Part shown: piece by piece, positions 1 through 5,579 of the stretch
Numbering within the stretch: the stretch's first letter is position 1
Layout of the letters: each line of letters opens with the position of its first letter
Assembly (NCBI GenBank): GCA_023257495.1
Contig: JALRCC010000040.1
Coordinates: forward strand, 1 to 6,638
Length of the DNA: 6,638 nucleotides
Direction of reading: 5' to 3'
DNA from: Rugosibacter sp.
GTDB taxonomy: Bacteria; Pseudomonadota; Gammaproteobacteria; Burkholderiales; Rhodocyclaceae
The notes under the pieces: model-generated
Database searches by the model: none
The model's input: the letters and a program-made list of their open reading frames with translations, nothing else
Told to the model about the DNA's origin: nothing
Translations under genes and position numbers: made by a program

Positions 1-937
1 GATTCAACGGCATGTAAAGCTGAATCAGAAAGGCATTCACCAGCACGATGTCGCCCACCGTCATGCGCCCGGCGGCGACGCCTTCTGCCGCGCGCCACAT
101 CATCAAACTGACGCCTGCGGCAATGATGAGCGACTGGCCGAGGTTAAGCCAGGAGAGCGAAATCTGGCTCTTGATCTGTGCGGCTTCCCATTTCTTCAAC
201 TGCTCGTCGTAGCGCATGCGCTCCCAGGCTTCGTTGTTGAAATACTTGACCGTCTCGAAATTGATCAGGCTATCGACCGCGCGCACGTTGGCCGCAGAAT
301 CCAGCTCATTCACCGCGCGCCGCAGATGTGTGCGCCAGTTGCTGACCATCACCGTGAAGATGACATAAGCACTCAACGTGATAAAAGTGATGAAGCCGAA
401 ATCCCACGTGTAGCGGTAGAGCAAAATGCCCAGCACCAGGGCAATTTCAACGAAGGTCGGCAGGATTGCATAGAGCGTGTAGCTGATGAGCGAGCCGATC
501 GAACGCGTGCCCCGCTCGACATCCCGCGTCAGCCCCCCTGTTTGACGCTCCAGATGAAAGCGCAATGAAAGCGCATGCAGATGCTCGAATACTTGCAGGG
601 CAATGACGCGCACCGCCTGTTGCGTGACACGGGCAAAGAGAATTTCGCGCAACTCGGAAAACAGCGCGGTAGAAAACCGCAACGCACCGTAGGCCGCGAG
701 CAGGCCGACCGGTACCAGCAAAAACGCCTGTTCGCGCGGCAGAGTAAAAGAATCGATGATGTCCTTGAACACCAGCGGCACCGCAATGTTGGCAAGCTTG
801 GCAATGAGCAAACAGCTCAGCGCAAAAATCACCCGCGCCTTCCATGCCCACAAATACGGCAACAACGTTTTGATCGTCTGCCAGTCGTGGCGGGTGCCGG
901 TCGCGGGGGCAGGCAGTGAAATGGAAGAAGGACGCAT
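1..937 (-). CDS. Atm1-type ABC exporter, transmembrane half (partial, runs off left edge)
   Basis: Read from ATG at 937, this frame stays open for 312 codons to the window edge. It gives the membrane domain of an inner-membrane ABC exporter of the Atm1/ABCB7/HMT1 family, which is linked to export of glutathione-based or sulfur compounds and to metal tolerance. A soluble N-terminus of about 30 residues leads into hydrophobic segments near residues 35-55, 72-92, 152-173, 180-198 and 268-280. Family hallmarks are RFHLERQTGGLTRDVERGT (126-144), VDSLINFETVKYFNNE (221-236) and NAFLIQLYMPLN at the edge (301-312). Arg202 and Arg206 in WRTHLRR probably match the glutathione-contacting Arg pair of yeast and Novosphingobium Atm1; this is inference. 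The ATPase domain (Walker A, signature, Walker B) must lie beyond position 1. No clear Shine-Dalgarno precedes the ATG; a TTG at 943 in the same frame is an alternative start. The gene follows the thioesterase by 50 bases. Confidence 0.93.
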   Translation of the reverse strand, partial: MRPSSISLPAPATGTRHDWQTIKTLLPYLWAWKARVIFALSCLLIAKLANIAVPLVFKDIIDSFTLPREQAFLLVPVGLLAAYGALRFSTALFSELREILFARVTQQAVRVIALQVFEHLHALSLRFHLERQTGGLTRDVERGTRSIGSLISYTLYAILPTFVEIALVLGILLYRYTWDFGFITFITLSAYVIFTVMVSNWRTHLRRAVNELDSAANVRAVDSLINFETVKYFNNEAWERMRYDEQLKKWEAAQIKSQISLSWLNLGQSLIIAAGVSLMMWRAAEGVAAGRMTVGDIVLVNAFLIQLYMPLN

Positions 938-987
938 AATCAAAAAGAGTCAGCCAGGGATAAACCAGATAAAGACTAAACGAAACG

Positions 988-1428
988 CTAAGCGCGAGTG
1001 AGTGCAGCGGCCATCGGCTCGGTTGGCACGAGGCGTTTGCTGCCATCGGTGTTGAGCGCAACATACACCAGCTGCGCTTCGGTGACTTTGACGATCACCG
1101 GATCTTCGGGATGACGCTCGGCAAATACCTGAACATCCACGACGATGGAGGTTTTCCCCACGCGGATAATCTGCGTATAAAAGCTCACTTGGTCGCCCAC
1201 GGAAATCGGCTGCTTGAAGACAAACGAGGTAACTGCCACAGTCGCCACCCGCCCGCGTGCACGACGTTGCGCGGCAAACCCGCCAGCAATATCCACCTGC
1301 GCCATCACCCAGCCACCAAAAATATCACCACTGCCATTCACGTCGGACGGCATCGGCACCACGCGCAACTCCAATGCCCCTTGTGGCGGGACGTGTACAT
1401 TCTCATCAACTTCTGTTGCGCTTGTCAT
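988..1428 (-). CDS. yciA: YciA-family acyl-CoA thioesterase (hotdog fold)
   Basis: This small cytosolic hotdog-fold enzyme hydrolyses acyl-CoA thioesters to the free acid and CoA. The YciA family acts on a broad range of short to medium chains. From the chosen start the protein has 146 residues, close to the usual YciA length. The signature NGSGDIFGGWVMAQVDIAGG is at 31-50, and Asp46 probably corresponds to the catalytic Asp. The conserved strands RGRVATVAVTSFVFKQPISVGD (58-79, in two blocks) and IIRVGKTSIVVDVQV (87-101) follow, then VKVTEAQLVYVAL. I prefer ATG at 1428 because AAGGA lies seven bases before it. An in-frame ATG at 1458 would add ten poorly conserved residues and has only a GGTGA-like site. 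It may prevent CoA being trapped in acyl-CoA intermediates of the upstream degradation cluster, but that link is inferred from position only. Confidence 0.94.
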   Translation of the reverse strand: MTSATEVDENVHVPPQGALELRVVPMPSDVNGSGDIFGGWVMAQVDIAGGFAAQRRARGRVATVAVTSFVFKQPISVGDQVSFYTQIIRVGKTSIVVDVQVFAERHPEDPVIVKVTEAQLVYVALNTDGSKRLVPTEPMAAALTRA

Positions 1429-1435
1429 AGCAGCT

Positions 1436-1440
1436 TCCTT
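1436..1440 (-). promoter_or_regulatory. Ribosome binding site that favours the 1428 start of yciA
   Basis: The minus strand reads AAGGA, then seven bases (AGCTGCT), then ATG at 1428. This is a better Shine-Dalgarno than the GGTGA seven bases before the ATG at 1458, so it favours the shorter protein. Confidence 0.6.
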
Positions 1441-1486
1441 GTGACTGATTGCACTCATTCAGATTTCACCCATTCATCGAGCTGCC

Positions 1487-1492
1487 AGTATA
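1487..1492 (-). promoter_or_regulatory. Possible -10 element upstream of yciA
   Basis: In the 114-base gap between the methyltransferase stop and the thioesterase start, the minus strand contains TATACT, which matches the sigma-70 -10 consensus at five of six positions. It would place transcription start about 50 bases upstream of ATG 1428. No recognisable TTGACA-like -35 lies 16-18 bases further upstream, so this is weak. The rest of the gap (1429-1542) shows no gene and no clear terminator. Confidence 0.22.
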
Positions 1493-1542
1493 CAGGGTGG
1501 TGCCTGGCATGCCGCCGCCCACTCGCTCCCAGTCGATATGAC

Positions 1543-2157
1543 TCAGTCTTTGAAGGCGACACCCGTAGACAGATAAGTCAGTAATCGCGGGCCGGGATGA
1601 TAGCCCTGTGTCAGGCGACCTATCCTGAATCCGGCAGCTTCCAGCAGCGCAGGCATCTCGCGGTTGAGGTGGCATCCCCCCGCGATGGTCTTCCAATAGG
1701 GCGTGATGCGATCTTGCCAGCGCCGCACGGTGCGATCTGGCGCTGCCCCATGCTCCAAAAACAATAAGCGGCCACCCGGTGCCAACACCCGATGAACTTC
1801 CTTGAGGGCAGCTTCGATATCAGGAATAGTGCATAGCGTGTAAGTAGAGACCACGCAATCAAAACTGTGATCCTGCTTCGGGATGCGCTCGGCTGACAGC
1901 GGCATGAGATCAACCGCCAGCCCCGCCGCTCTGGCGCGTTGGCTAGCCTTGGGGTGCAGCCCCGGGTCCAGCCCGCACAGACAGGTCAATCTTTCCGGCT
2001 GGTAATACGGCAGATTACGCCCCGTCCCCATGCCGATTTCCAGCACCCGGCCTGAAGCTTCTGGCAAAAGCCCCTGGCGACCTCGTTCAAAAGTCGGCAG
2101 GCCACACACCAAGTCAATGACGCGCGGTAAAACATGGGCATCGTAAAAATGTTTCAT
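1543..2157 (-). CDS. Class I SAM-dependent methyltransferase, METTL7/UbiE-like
   Basis: A 204-residue single-domain Rossmann-like methyltransferase, expected to be cytosolic or membrane-peripheral. SAM-binding motif I is VLEIGMGTGRNLPYY (38-52). The acidic residue after strand 2 is Asp64 in GLDPG. Strand 4 carries FDCVVSTYTLCTIPD (99-113), and the post-motif block VHRVLAPGGRLLFLEHG is at 121-137. The C-terminal block with WQDRITPYWKTIAGGCHLNRE (147-167, read in two parts) and LLEAAGF is typical of the group that includes animal METTL7 proteins and bacterial phospholipid or quinone methyltransferase-like proteins. The substrate cannot be read from the sequence. UbiE proper is longer, about 250 residues, and has different signature motifs, so I do not call ubiE. 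The start FYDAHVLPRVIDL fits the family N-terminus. No good Shine-Dalgarno precedes ATG 2157; the leader is a short tandem repeat instead. It follows the bifunctional enzyme by 101 bases. Confidence 0.88.
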   Translation of the reverse strand: MKHFYDAHVLPRVIDLVCGLPTFERGRQGLLPEASGRVLEIGMGTGRNLPYYQPERLTCLCGLDPGLHPKASQRARAAGLAVDLMPLSAERIPKQDHSFDCVVSTYTLCTIPDIEAALKEVHRVLAPGGRLLFLEHGAAPDRTVRRWQDRITPYWKTIAGGCHLNREMPALLEAAGFRIGRLTQGYHPGPRLLTYLSTGVAFKD

Positions 2158-2160
2158 GGC

Positions 2161-2190
2161 AAGTGTTGGCTAAAAAAGTGCTGGCTAAAA
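2161..2190. repeat. 15-bp tandem repeat, two copies, before the methyltransferase start
   Basis: AAGTGTTGGCTAAAA (2161-2175) is followed directly by AAGTGCTGGCTAAAA (2176-2190), matching at 14 of 15 positions. On the gene strand this is TTTTAGCCAGCACTT then TTTTAGCCAACACTT, ending three bases before ATG 2157. It occupies the place where a Shine-Dalgarno would be expected. It is most simply a small local duplication; a role in translation or protein binding is speculation. Confidence 0.85.
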
Positions 2191-2226
2191 AGTCGGCACC
2201 CCAAGGGTACTTCCTGCGGGGCGTGC
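2187..2226 (-). terminator. Weak terminator-like hairpin after the glutaryl-CoA cluster
   Basis: On the minus strand GCAC-G-CCC (2226-2219) can pair with GGGTGC-type bases at 2202-2196. This makes a seven-pair GC-rich stem with one bulged base and a loop of about 16. CGAC and then five Ts (2191-2187) follow it. The bulge, the large loop and the offset T tract make this a poor intrinsic terminator. A second weak candidate lies just upstream: GAAAC (2277-2273) can pair with GTTTC (2255-2251), followed directly by TTGTTTTTTT (2250-2241), but that stem is only five pairs and overlaps the stop codon. Either could give partial termination. Confidence 0.22.
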
Positions 2227-2258
2227 TGGTGATACGGCGCAAAAAAACAAGAAACCGC

Positions 2259-4226
2259 TCATTGCGTGTCGAGTTTCGTCTCGGGATGCTGCATGCGGTA
2301 ATTGATCGGCCCACCCGTATAAGGCGCAAAGCCGGTGCCGAAGATCACGCCAGCATCAGCCAGATCGGCATCCTGCACGACGCCCGCCGCCATGCGTTCG
2401 GCGGTGGCAGCAAGCAGCGGTTTGAGCAGCCGTTGCATCAACCCGGAAAGAATAATGCCTGCAGATTTTTTTTGTGCTTGGCCTGCCGCCCACACGTAAA
2501 AACCCTGCCCGCTTTTTTTACCCAGATGCTCAGCCGCGACTAATTCCCCCAGCTTCTTGGGCTGCCTTTCCGCAGCGACCAGTTGTCGCCCCACCGCCAG
2601 TGCGATATCCAGGCCCACGGTATCGGCCAGCTCAATCGGCCCCATGGGCATGCCAAAGGCCAGCGCGGCGGCATCAATGGTTTCCGGTGCCATGCCTTCA
2701 TCAACGCAGCGCATGGCTTCGTTGAGATAAGGCGCGAGCACGGCATTCACCAAAAAGCCCGGCGCATCATTCACGGGCAGTGGCAGTTTGTCTATCTGGC
2801 GCACGAAGGCGGCGGCCTGCTGCGAGGCAAGGCTTGATGTGGCATCACTGGCCACCACTTCGACCAGCGGCATCTGCGCTACCGGATTGAAGAAATGAAT
2901 GCCCGCCAGCCGCCCCGGCTGTTGTAACCCACGGGCGATATCCGCCAGCCGCAAGGATGACGTGTTGGAGGCCAGCAGCGCTTCCGGTCTGGCGCGGCGC
3001 TCCAGATCGACAAACAGTTTTTGCTTGGCTTCAAGATTTTCAAAAATCGCTTCGATGATGACATCGGCCTGACGCACGCCATCGCCGTGCGGATCGGCAA
3101 TCAATCGATCCAGCGTAAAACGCGCAGCCGTTGTATCGCGCAGTTTTTTCTCGAACAGCAATGCTGCGCGGGCAATGGCCGGGGCGATGCGCTCCACGTT
3201 TTGATCCTGCAAGGTCACCGTCAAGCCCGACAAGGCGCACCAGGCCGCGATATCGCCTCCCATGACGCCCGCGCCGACAACATGCACATGGCGTGGAATA
3301 AAACCGGGCGCTTCTTTGCCAAAACCCTTGAGCCGCTCCTGTAAAAAGAACACACGTAACAGATTTTTTGTCGTGGATGAGGTGATCAGCGCGTCAAGCG
3401 ATGTGGGTTTTTCTTTCGCTACGAGCAGCGCATTGCCATCGTAATGCGCCCACATGTCGAGAATGGCATACGGCGCGGGATAGTGTTCCGGCCGAGCGCG
3501 GCGGGCGACTTGTTTTCTTGCTTGCGCGGCAACGATGCTTTTTAACGGGCCATTCAACAGCCGCTGAAAAAACGGCAACGTGCGTGGCATCTGGCCAGAA
3601 TTCACCAACAGGCGCGCCGCATTGTCCATGACGCGCGGCGGCACGCAGACATCCACCAAGCCCATTTTTTGCGCGCGACGCGCGTCGATGCTTTTGCCCG
3701 TGAGCATCATGTCCAGCGCCGCCGCAGCGCCGACTTTTTGCGGCAGGCGCAACATGCCACCCCAGCCAGGCACAATGCCCAGCATCACTTCCGGCAGGGC
3801 GATTTTGGTTTGCGCTTCATCCACCGCAAGACGATAGCGGCAGGCCAGCGCCAGCTCCGTGCCGCCCCCCAGACAATGCCCGCGAATCAACGCCAGCGTC
3901 GGGTAGCTGACTGCCGCCAGCCGGTGATATAAATCCCAACCGCGCTTGATCAGCGCATGGGCTGCGGCACCTGAATCCAGCCGGGCCAACTCTTCGATAT
4001 CCGCTCCGGCGATGAAACCTGCCGCCTTGCCGGATTTGAAAATCAGCGCTTTGGGCACTTGCCGATCGCATTCATCCAGCAGCGTCGTGAGCTCTGCCAT
4101 CACCTCGGCAGTCAGCACATTGGTCGATGCATTTTGGCGATCAAGCATCGCCCAGGCCGTGCCGTCGGCATCGCGTTGCAGCTTCCAATGAACGAGGGTG
4201 GCTCGCGTGTTCATAACGTTATTCAT
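2259..4226 (-). CDS. Bifunctional enoyl-CoA hydratase / 3-hydroxyacyl-CoA dehydrogenase (FadB/FadJ type)
   Basis: This is the alpha subunit type of the beta-oxidation complex, 655 residues. It hydrates 2-enoyl-CoA (crotonyl-CoA here) and oxidises the (S)-3-hydroxyacyl-CoA with NAD+. The hydratase domain is at about 10-200, with oxyanion-hole segment AGADI (73-77) and both catalytic Glu residues, Glu124 in GGGTE and Glu146 in LPEV. The linker TTKNLLRVFFLQERLKGFG precedes the NAD Rossmann motif GAGVMG (318-323) with Asp341. SNTSS is at 420-424, and the dehydrogenase dyad is His444 in HFFNPV with Glu456 in LVEV. The helical C-terminal domain starts at DAPGFLVN (487). The C-terminus ends 15 residues after GFAPYTGG and is shorter than in E. 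coli FadB. ATG 4226 overlaps the thiolase TGA by one base (TGATG) and has GGAGG seven bases upstream. GTG 4229 is a poorer start. The overlap suggests translational coupling and complex formation with the thiolase. Confidence 0.96.
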   Translation of the reverse strand: MNNVMNTRATLVHWKLQRDADGTAWAMLDRQNASTNVLTAEVMAELTTLLDECDRQVPKALIFKSGKAAGFIAGADIEELARLDSGAAAHALIKRGWDLYHRLAAVSYPTLALIRGHCLGGGTELALACRYRLAVDEAQTKIALPEVMLGIVPGWGGMLRLPQKVGAAAALDMMLTGKSIDARRAQKMGLVDVCVPPRVMDNAARLLVNSGQMPRTLPFFQRLLNGPLKSIVAAQARKQVARRARPEHYPAPYAILDMWAHYDGNALLVAKEKPTSLDALITSSTTKNLLRVFFLQERLKGFGKEAPGFIPRHVHVVGAGVMGGDIAAWCALSGLTVTLQDQNVERIAPAIARAALLFEKKLRDTTAARFTLDRLIADPHGDGVRQADVIIEAIFENLEAKQKLFVDLERRARPEALLASNTSSLRLADIARGLQQPGRLAGIHFFNPVAQMPLVEVVASDATSSLASQQAAAFVRQIDKLPLPVNDAPGFLVNAVLAPYLNEAMRCVDEGMAPETIDAAALAFGMPMGPIELADTVGLDIALAVGRQLVAAERQPKKLGELVAAEHLGKKSGQGFYVWAAGQAQKKSAGIILSGLMQRLLKPLLAATAERMAAGVVQDADLADAGVIFGTGFAPYTGGPINYRMQHPETKLDTQ

Positions 4227-5542
4227 CACAAGGCCTCCACCAGGACGGCACCACCCTGTCCGCCACCGATGCAGATGGTGGCGATGCCGCGCTTCTTTTT
4301 CTCGCGGCGCAAGACATGCAGCAGATGCAACACGATGCGCGTGCCCGACGCGCCCACCGGGTGGCCGAGCGCAATCGCACCCCCATCGATATTGATTTTG
4401 CGCTGATCGATCTGCCCCAGTGCCTGCGTCAAACCAAGTTCATTGCGGCAATAGTCCTCATCATTCCACGCGCGCAAACAGCCCAGCACTTGCGCGGCAA
4501 AGGCCTCGTTAATTTCCCAGGCATCAATGTCGTTCAACTGCAAACCCTGGCGCTGCAACAGCGATGTTGAGGCATGCACGGGGCCCAGACCCATCAGCGC
4601 CGGATCCAGACCGGCCCATTGCGTATCCACGATGCGGCCGATCGGTTGCAGCTGCCATTGTTCTACCGCAGCGGCAGAGGCCAGCAGAAGCCAGGCTGCG
4701 CCGTCGGTGATTTGCGAGCTGTTGCCGGCCGTCACGGCACCATATGTCCGATCGAAAAAAGGTTTCAGGCGCGCCAGATTTTCCATGCTCGAATCGCGCC
4801 GCAAGCCATCGTCATGCTTGTACACCGTGCCATCAGCGCCGACTAAGGGAATGATTTCCGGAATGACTTCTTCAAAATGACCGGCATCTTGTGCGGCGGC
4901 CAGGCGGCGATGGCTCTCGACTGCATAAGCATCCATCTCCTGCCGCGTGATACCGAACTTCCACGCCAGATTTTCTGCCGTCTGACCCATCATCAGGCCG
5001 ACAACCGGGTCGGTCAAGCCACGCTCAAGACCGATGACGGGCGAGAGCAGGTTGCGCGGTCGCAGACGGAAAAACCATTTCAATTTTTCGCCAAAACTGC
5101 GTGCTGCCGCCATATCCGAAAACCACTTGACCATCGGTGCGGAATAAAACAACGAGGTGCGCGAGAGCGCATCGACCCCTCCGGCCAGCACCAGGCTTGC
5201 GCGTCCGCGCTGGATATTGGCGATGGCGGAATCAATCGCCTGTATGCCCGAGGCGCAATTGCGCATCACCGTCCACCCCGGCACCTTGTGGCCGCAACCC
5301 AGGCGCAGCGAAATAACGCGACCGATATTGGTTTCATCCACGCCAGGACTGACACAACCCACAATCACCTCATCCAGTGCCGTGGGCAAAAACACCTGCC
5401 GCGCCAGCAGTGCCCGGCCAGAGAGCGTGGCCAGGTCAGAGGCAGAAAACGGCCCCGGCGTGTTGCGTGATTTTAAAAACGGCGTGCGTGCGCCGTCGAT
5501 GATGTAAATCGGTTCATTCACCACCCCGGTCATTCCCGCCAT
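4226..5542 (-). CDS. Acetyl-CoA C-acyltransferase (thiolase), FadI / trifunctional-protein beta type
   Basis: The enzyme cleaves 3-ketoacyl-CoA with CoA; here acetoacetyl-CoA would give two acetyl-CoA. It has 438 residues, close to FadI and longer than the roughly 390 of cytosolic AtoB/PhaA thiolases. The nucleophile is Cys96 in RNCASG. The loop Asn is Asn345 in INEAFAAQ, His394 is in ALGHPVGASG, and the second catalytic Cys is Cys424 in CIGGGQG. Between residues 150 and 190 there is a basic, hydrophobic insertion (FGEKLKWFFRLRPRNLLSP and following) that aligns with the region used for membrane association or alpha-subunit contact in FadI and HADHB. FadI itself has HEAFA where this protein has NEAFA. 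AGGAGG lies three bases before ATG 5545 and six before ATG 5542, so the second ATG is preferred; the difference is one residue. It starts 37 bases after gcdH and overlaps the next gene by one base, which indicates an operon. Confidence 0.95.
   Translation of the reverse strand: MAGMTGVVNEPIYIIDGARTPFLKSRNTPGPFSASDLATLSGRALLARQVFLPTALDEVIVGCVSPGVDETNIGRVISLRLGCGHKVPGWTVMRNCASGIQAIDSAIANIQRGRASLVLAGGVDALSRTSLFYSAPMVKWFSDMAAARSFGEKLKWFFRLRPRNLLSPVIGLERGLTDPVVGLMMGQTAENLAWKFGITRQEMDAYAVESHRRLAAAQDAGHFEEVIPEIIPLVGADGTVYKHDDGLRRDSSMENLARLKPFFDRTYGAVTAGNSSQITDGAAWLLLASAAAVEQWQLQPIGRIVDTQWAGLDPALMGLGPVHASTSLLQRQGLQLNDIDAWEINEAFAAQVLGCLRAWNDEDYCRNELGLTQALGQIDQRKINIDGGAIALGHPVGASGTRIVLHLLHVLRREKKKRGIATICIGGGQGGAVLVEAL
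4234..4238 (-). promoter_or_regulatory. Ribosome binding site of the bifunctional enzyme, inside the thiolase gene
   Basis: GGAGG sits within the last codons of the thiolase and lies seven bases before ATG 4226. It decides the ATG start over the GTG at 4229 and supports coupled translation across the TGATG junction. Confidence 0.75.
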
Positions 5543-5548
5543 CATGCA

Positions 5549-5554
5549 CCTCCT
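5549..5554 (-). promoter_or_regulatory. Ribosome binding site of the thiolase
   Basis: AGGAGG in the gap after gcdH is followed by TGC and two consecutive ATG codons. The spacing is six bases to the second ATG (5542) and only three to the first (5545). It is a strong site, which agrees with separate initiation of the thiolase on the gcdH transcript. Confidence 0.75.
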
Positions 5555-5579
5555 GCTGACGCGACCTTCCGCCGCTGCT

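Noticed and set aside
447..1064. Long minus-strand reading frame of about 205 codons overlapping the ABC exporter and thioesterase
   Set aside because: It is out of frame with the Atm1-type gene, which matches its family over 312 codons. The alternative protein is rich in Cys, Arg and His with no recognisable domain.
1483..1509. Inverted repeat TGCCAG / CTGGCA with a 15-base loop between methyltransferase and thioesterase
   Set aside because: The stem has six pairs with no T tract on either side, so it is not supported as a terminator; as an operator it has no further evidence.
2163..2543. Plus-strand open frame of 126 codons beginning in the tandem repeat
   Set aside because: Most of it is antisense to the bifunctional enzyme. 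The repeated LAKK at its start only reflects the 15-bp duplication.
3676..3687. Perfect 12-bp palindrome CGACGCGCGTCG
   Set aside because: It lies within the hydratase coding sequence at Ile-Asp-Ala-Arg-Arg codons, has no loop and no T tract, and is easily explained by GC-rich codon choice.
4877..5470. Plus-strand open frame of 197 codons opposite the thiolase
   Set aside because: It is antisense to a thiolase with all catalytic motifs, its composition is typical of a shadow frame, and it has no domain or convincing ribosome site.
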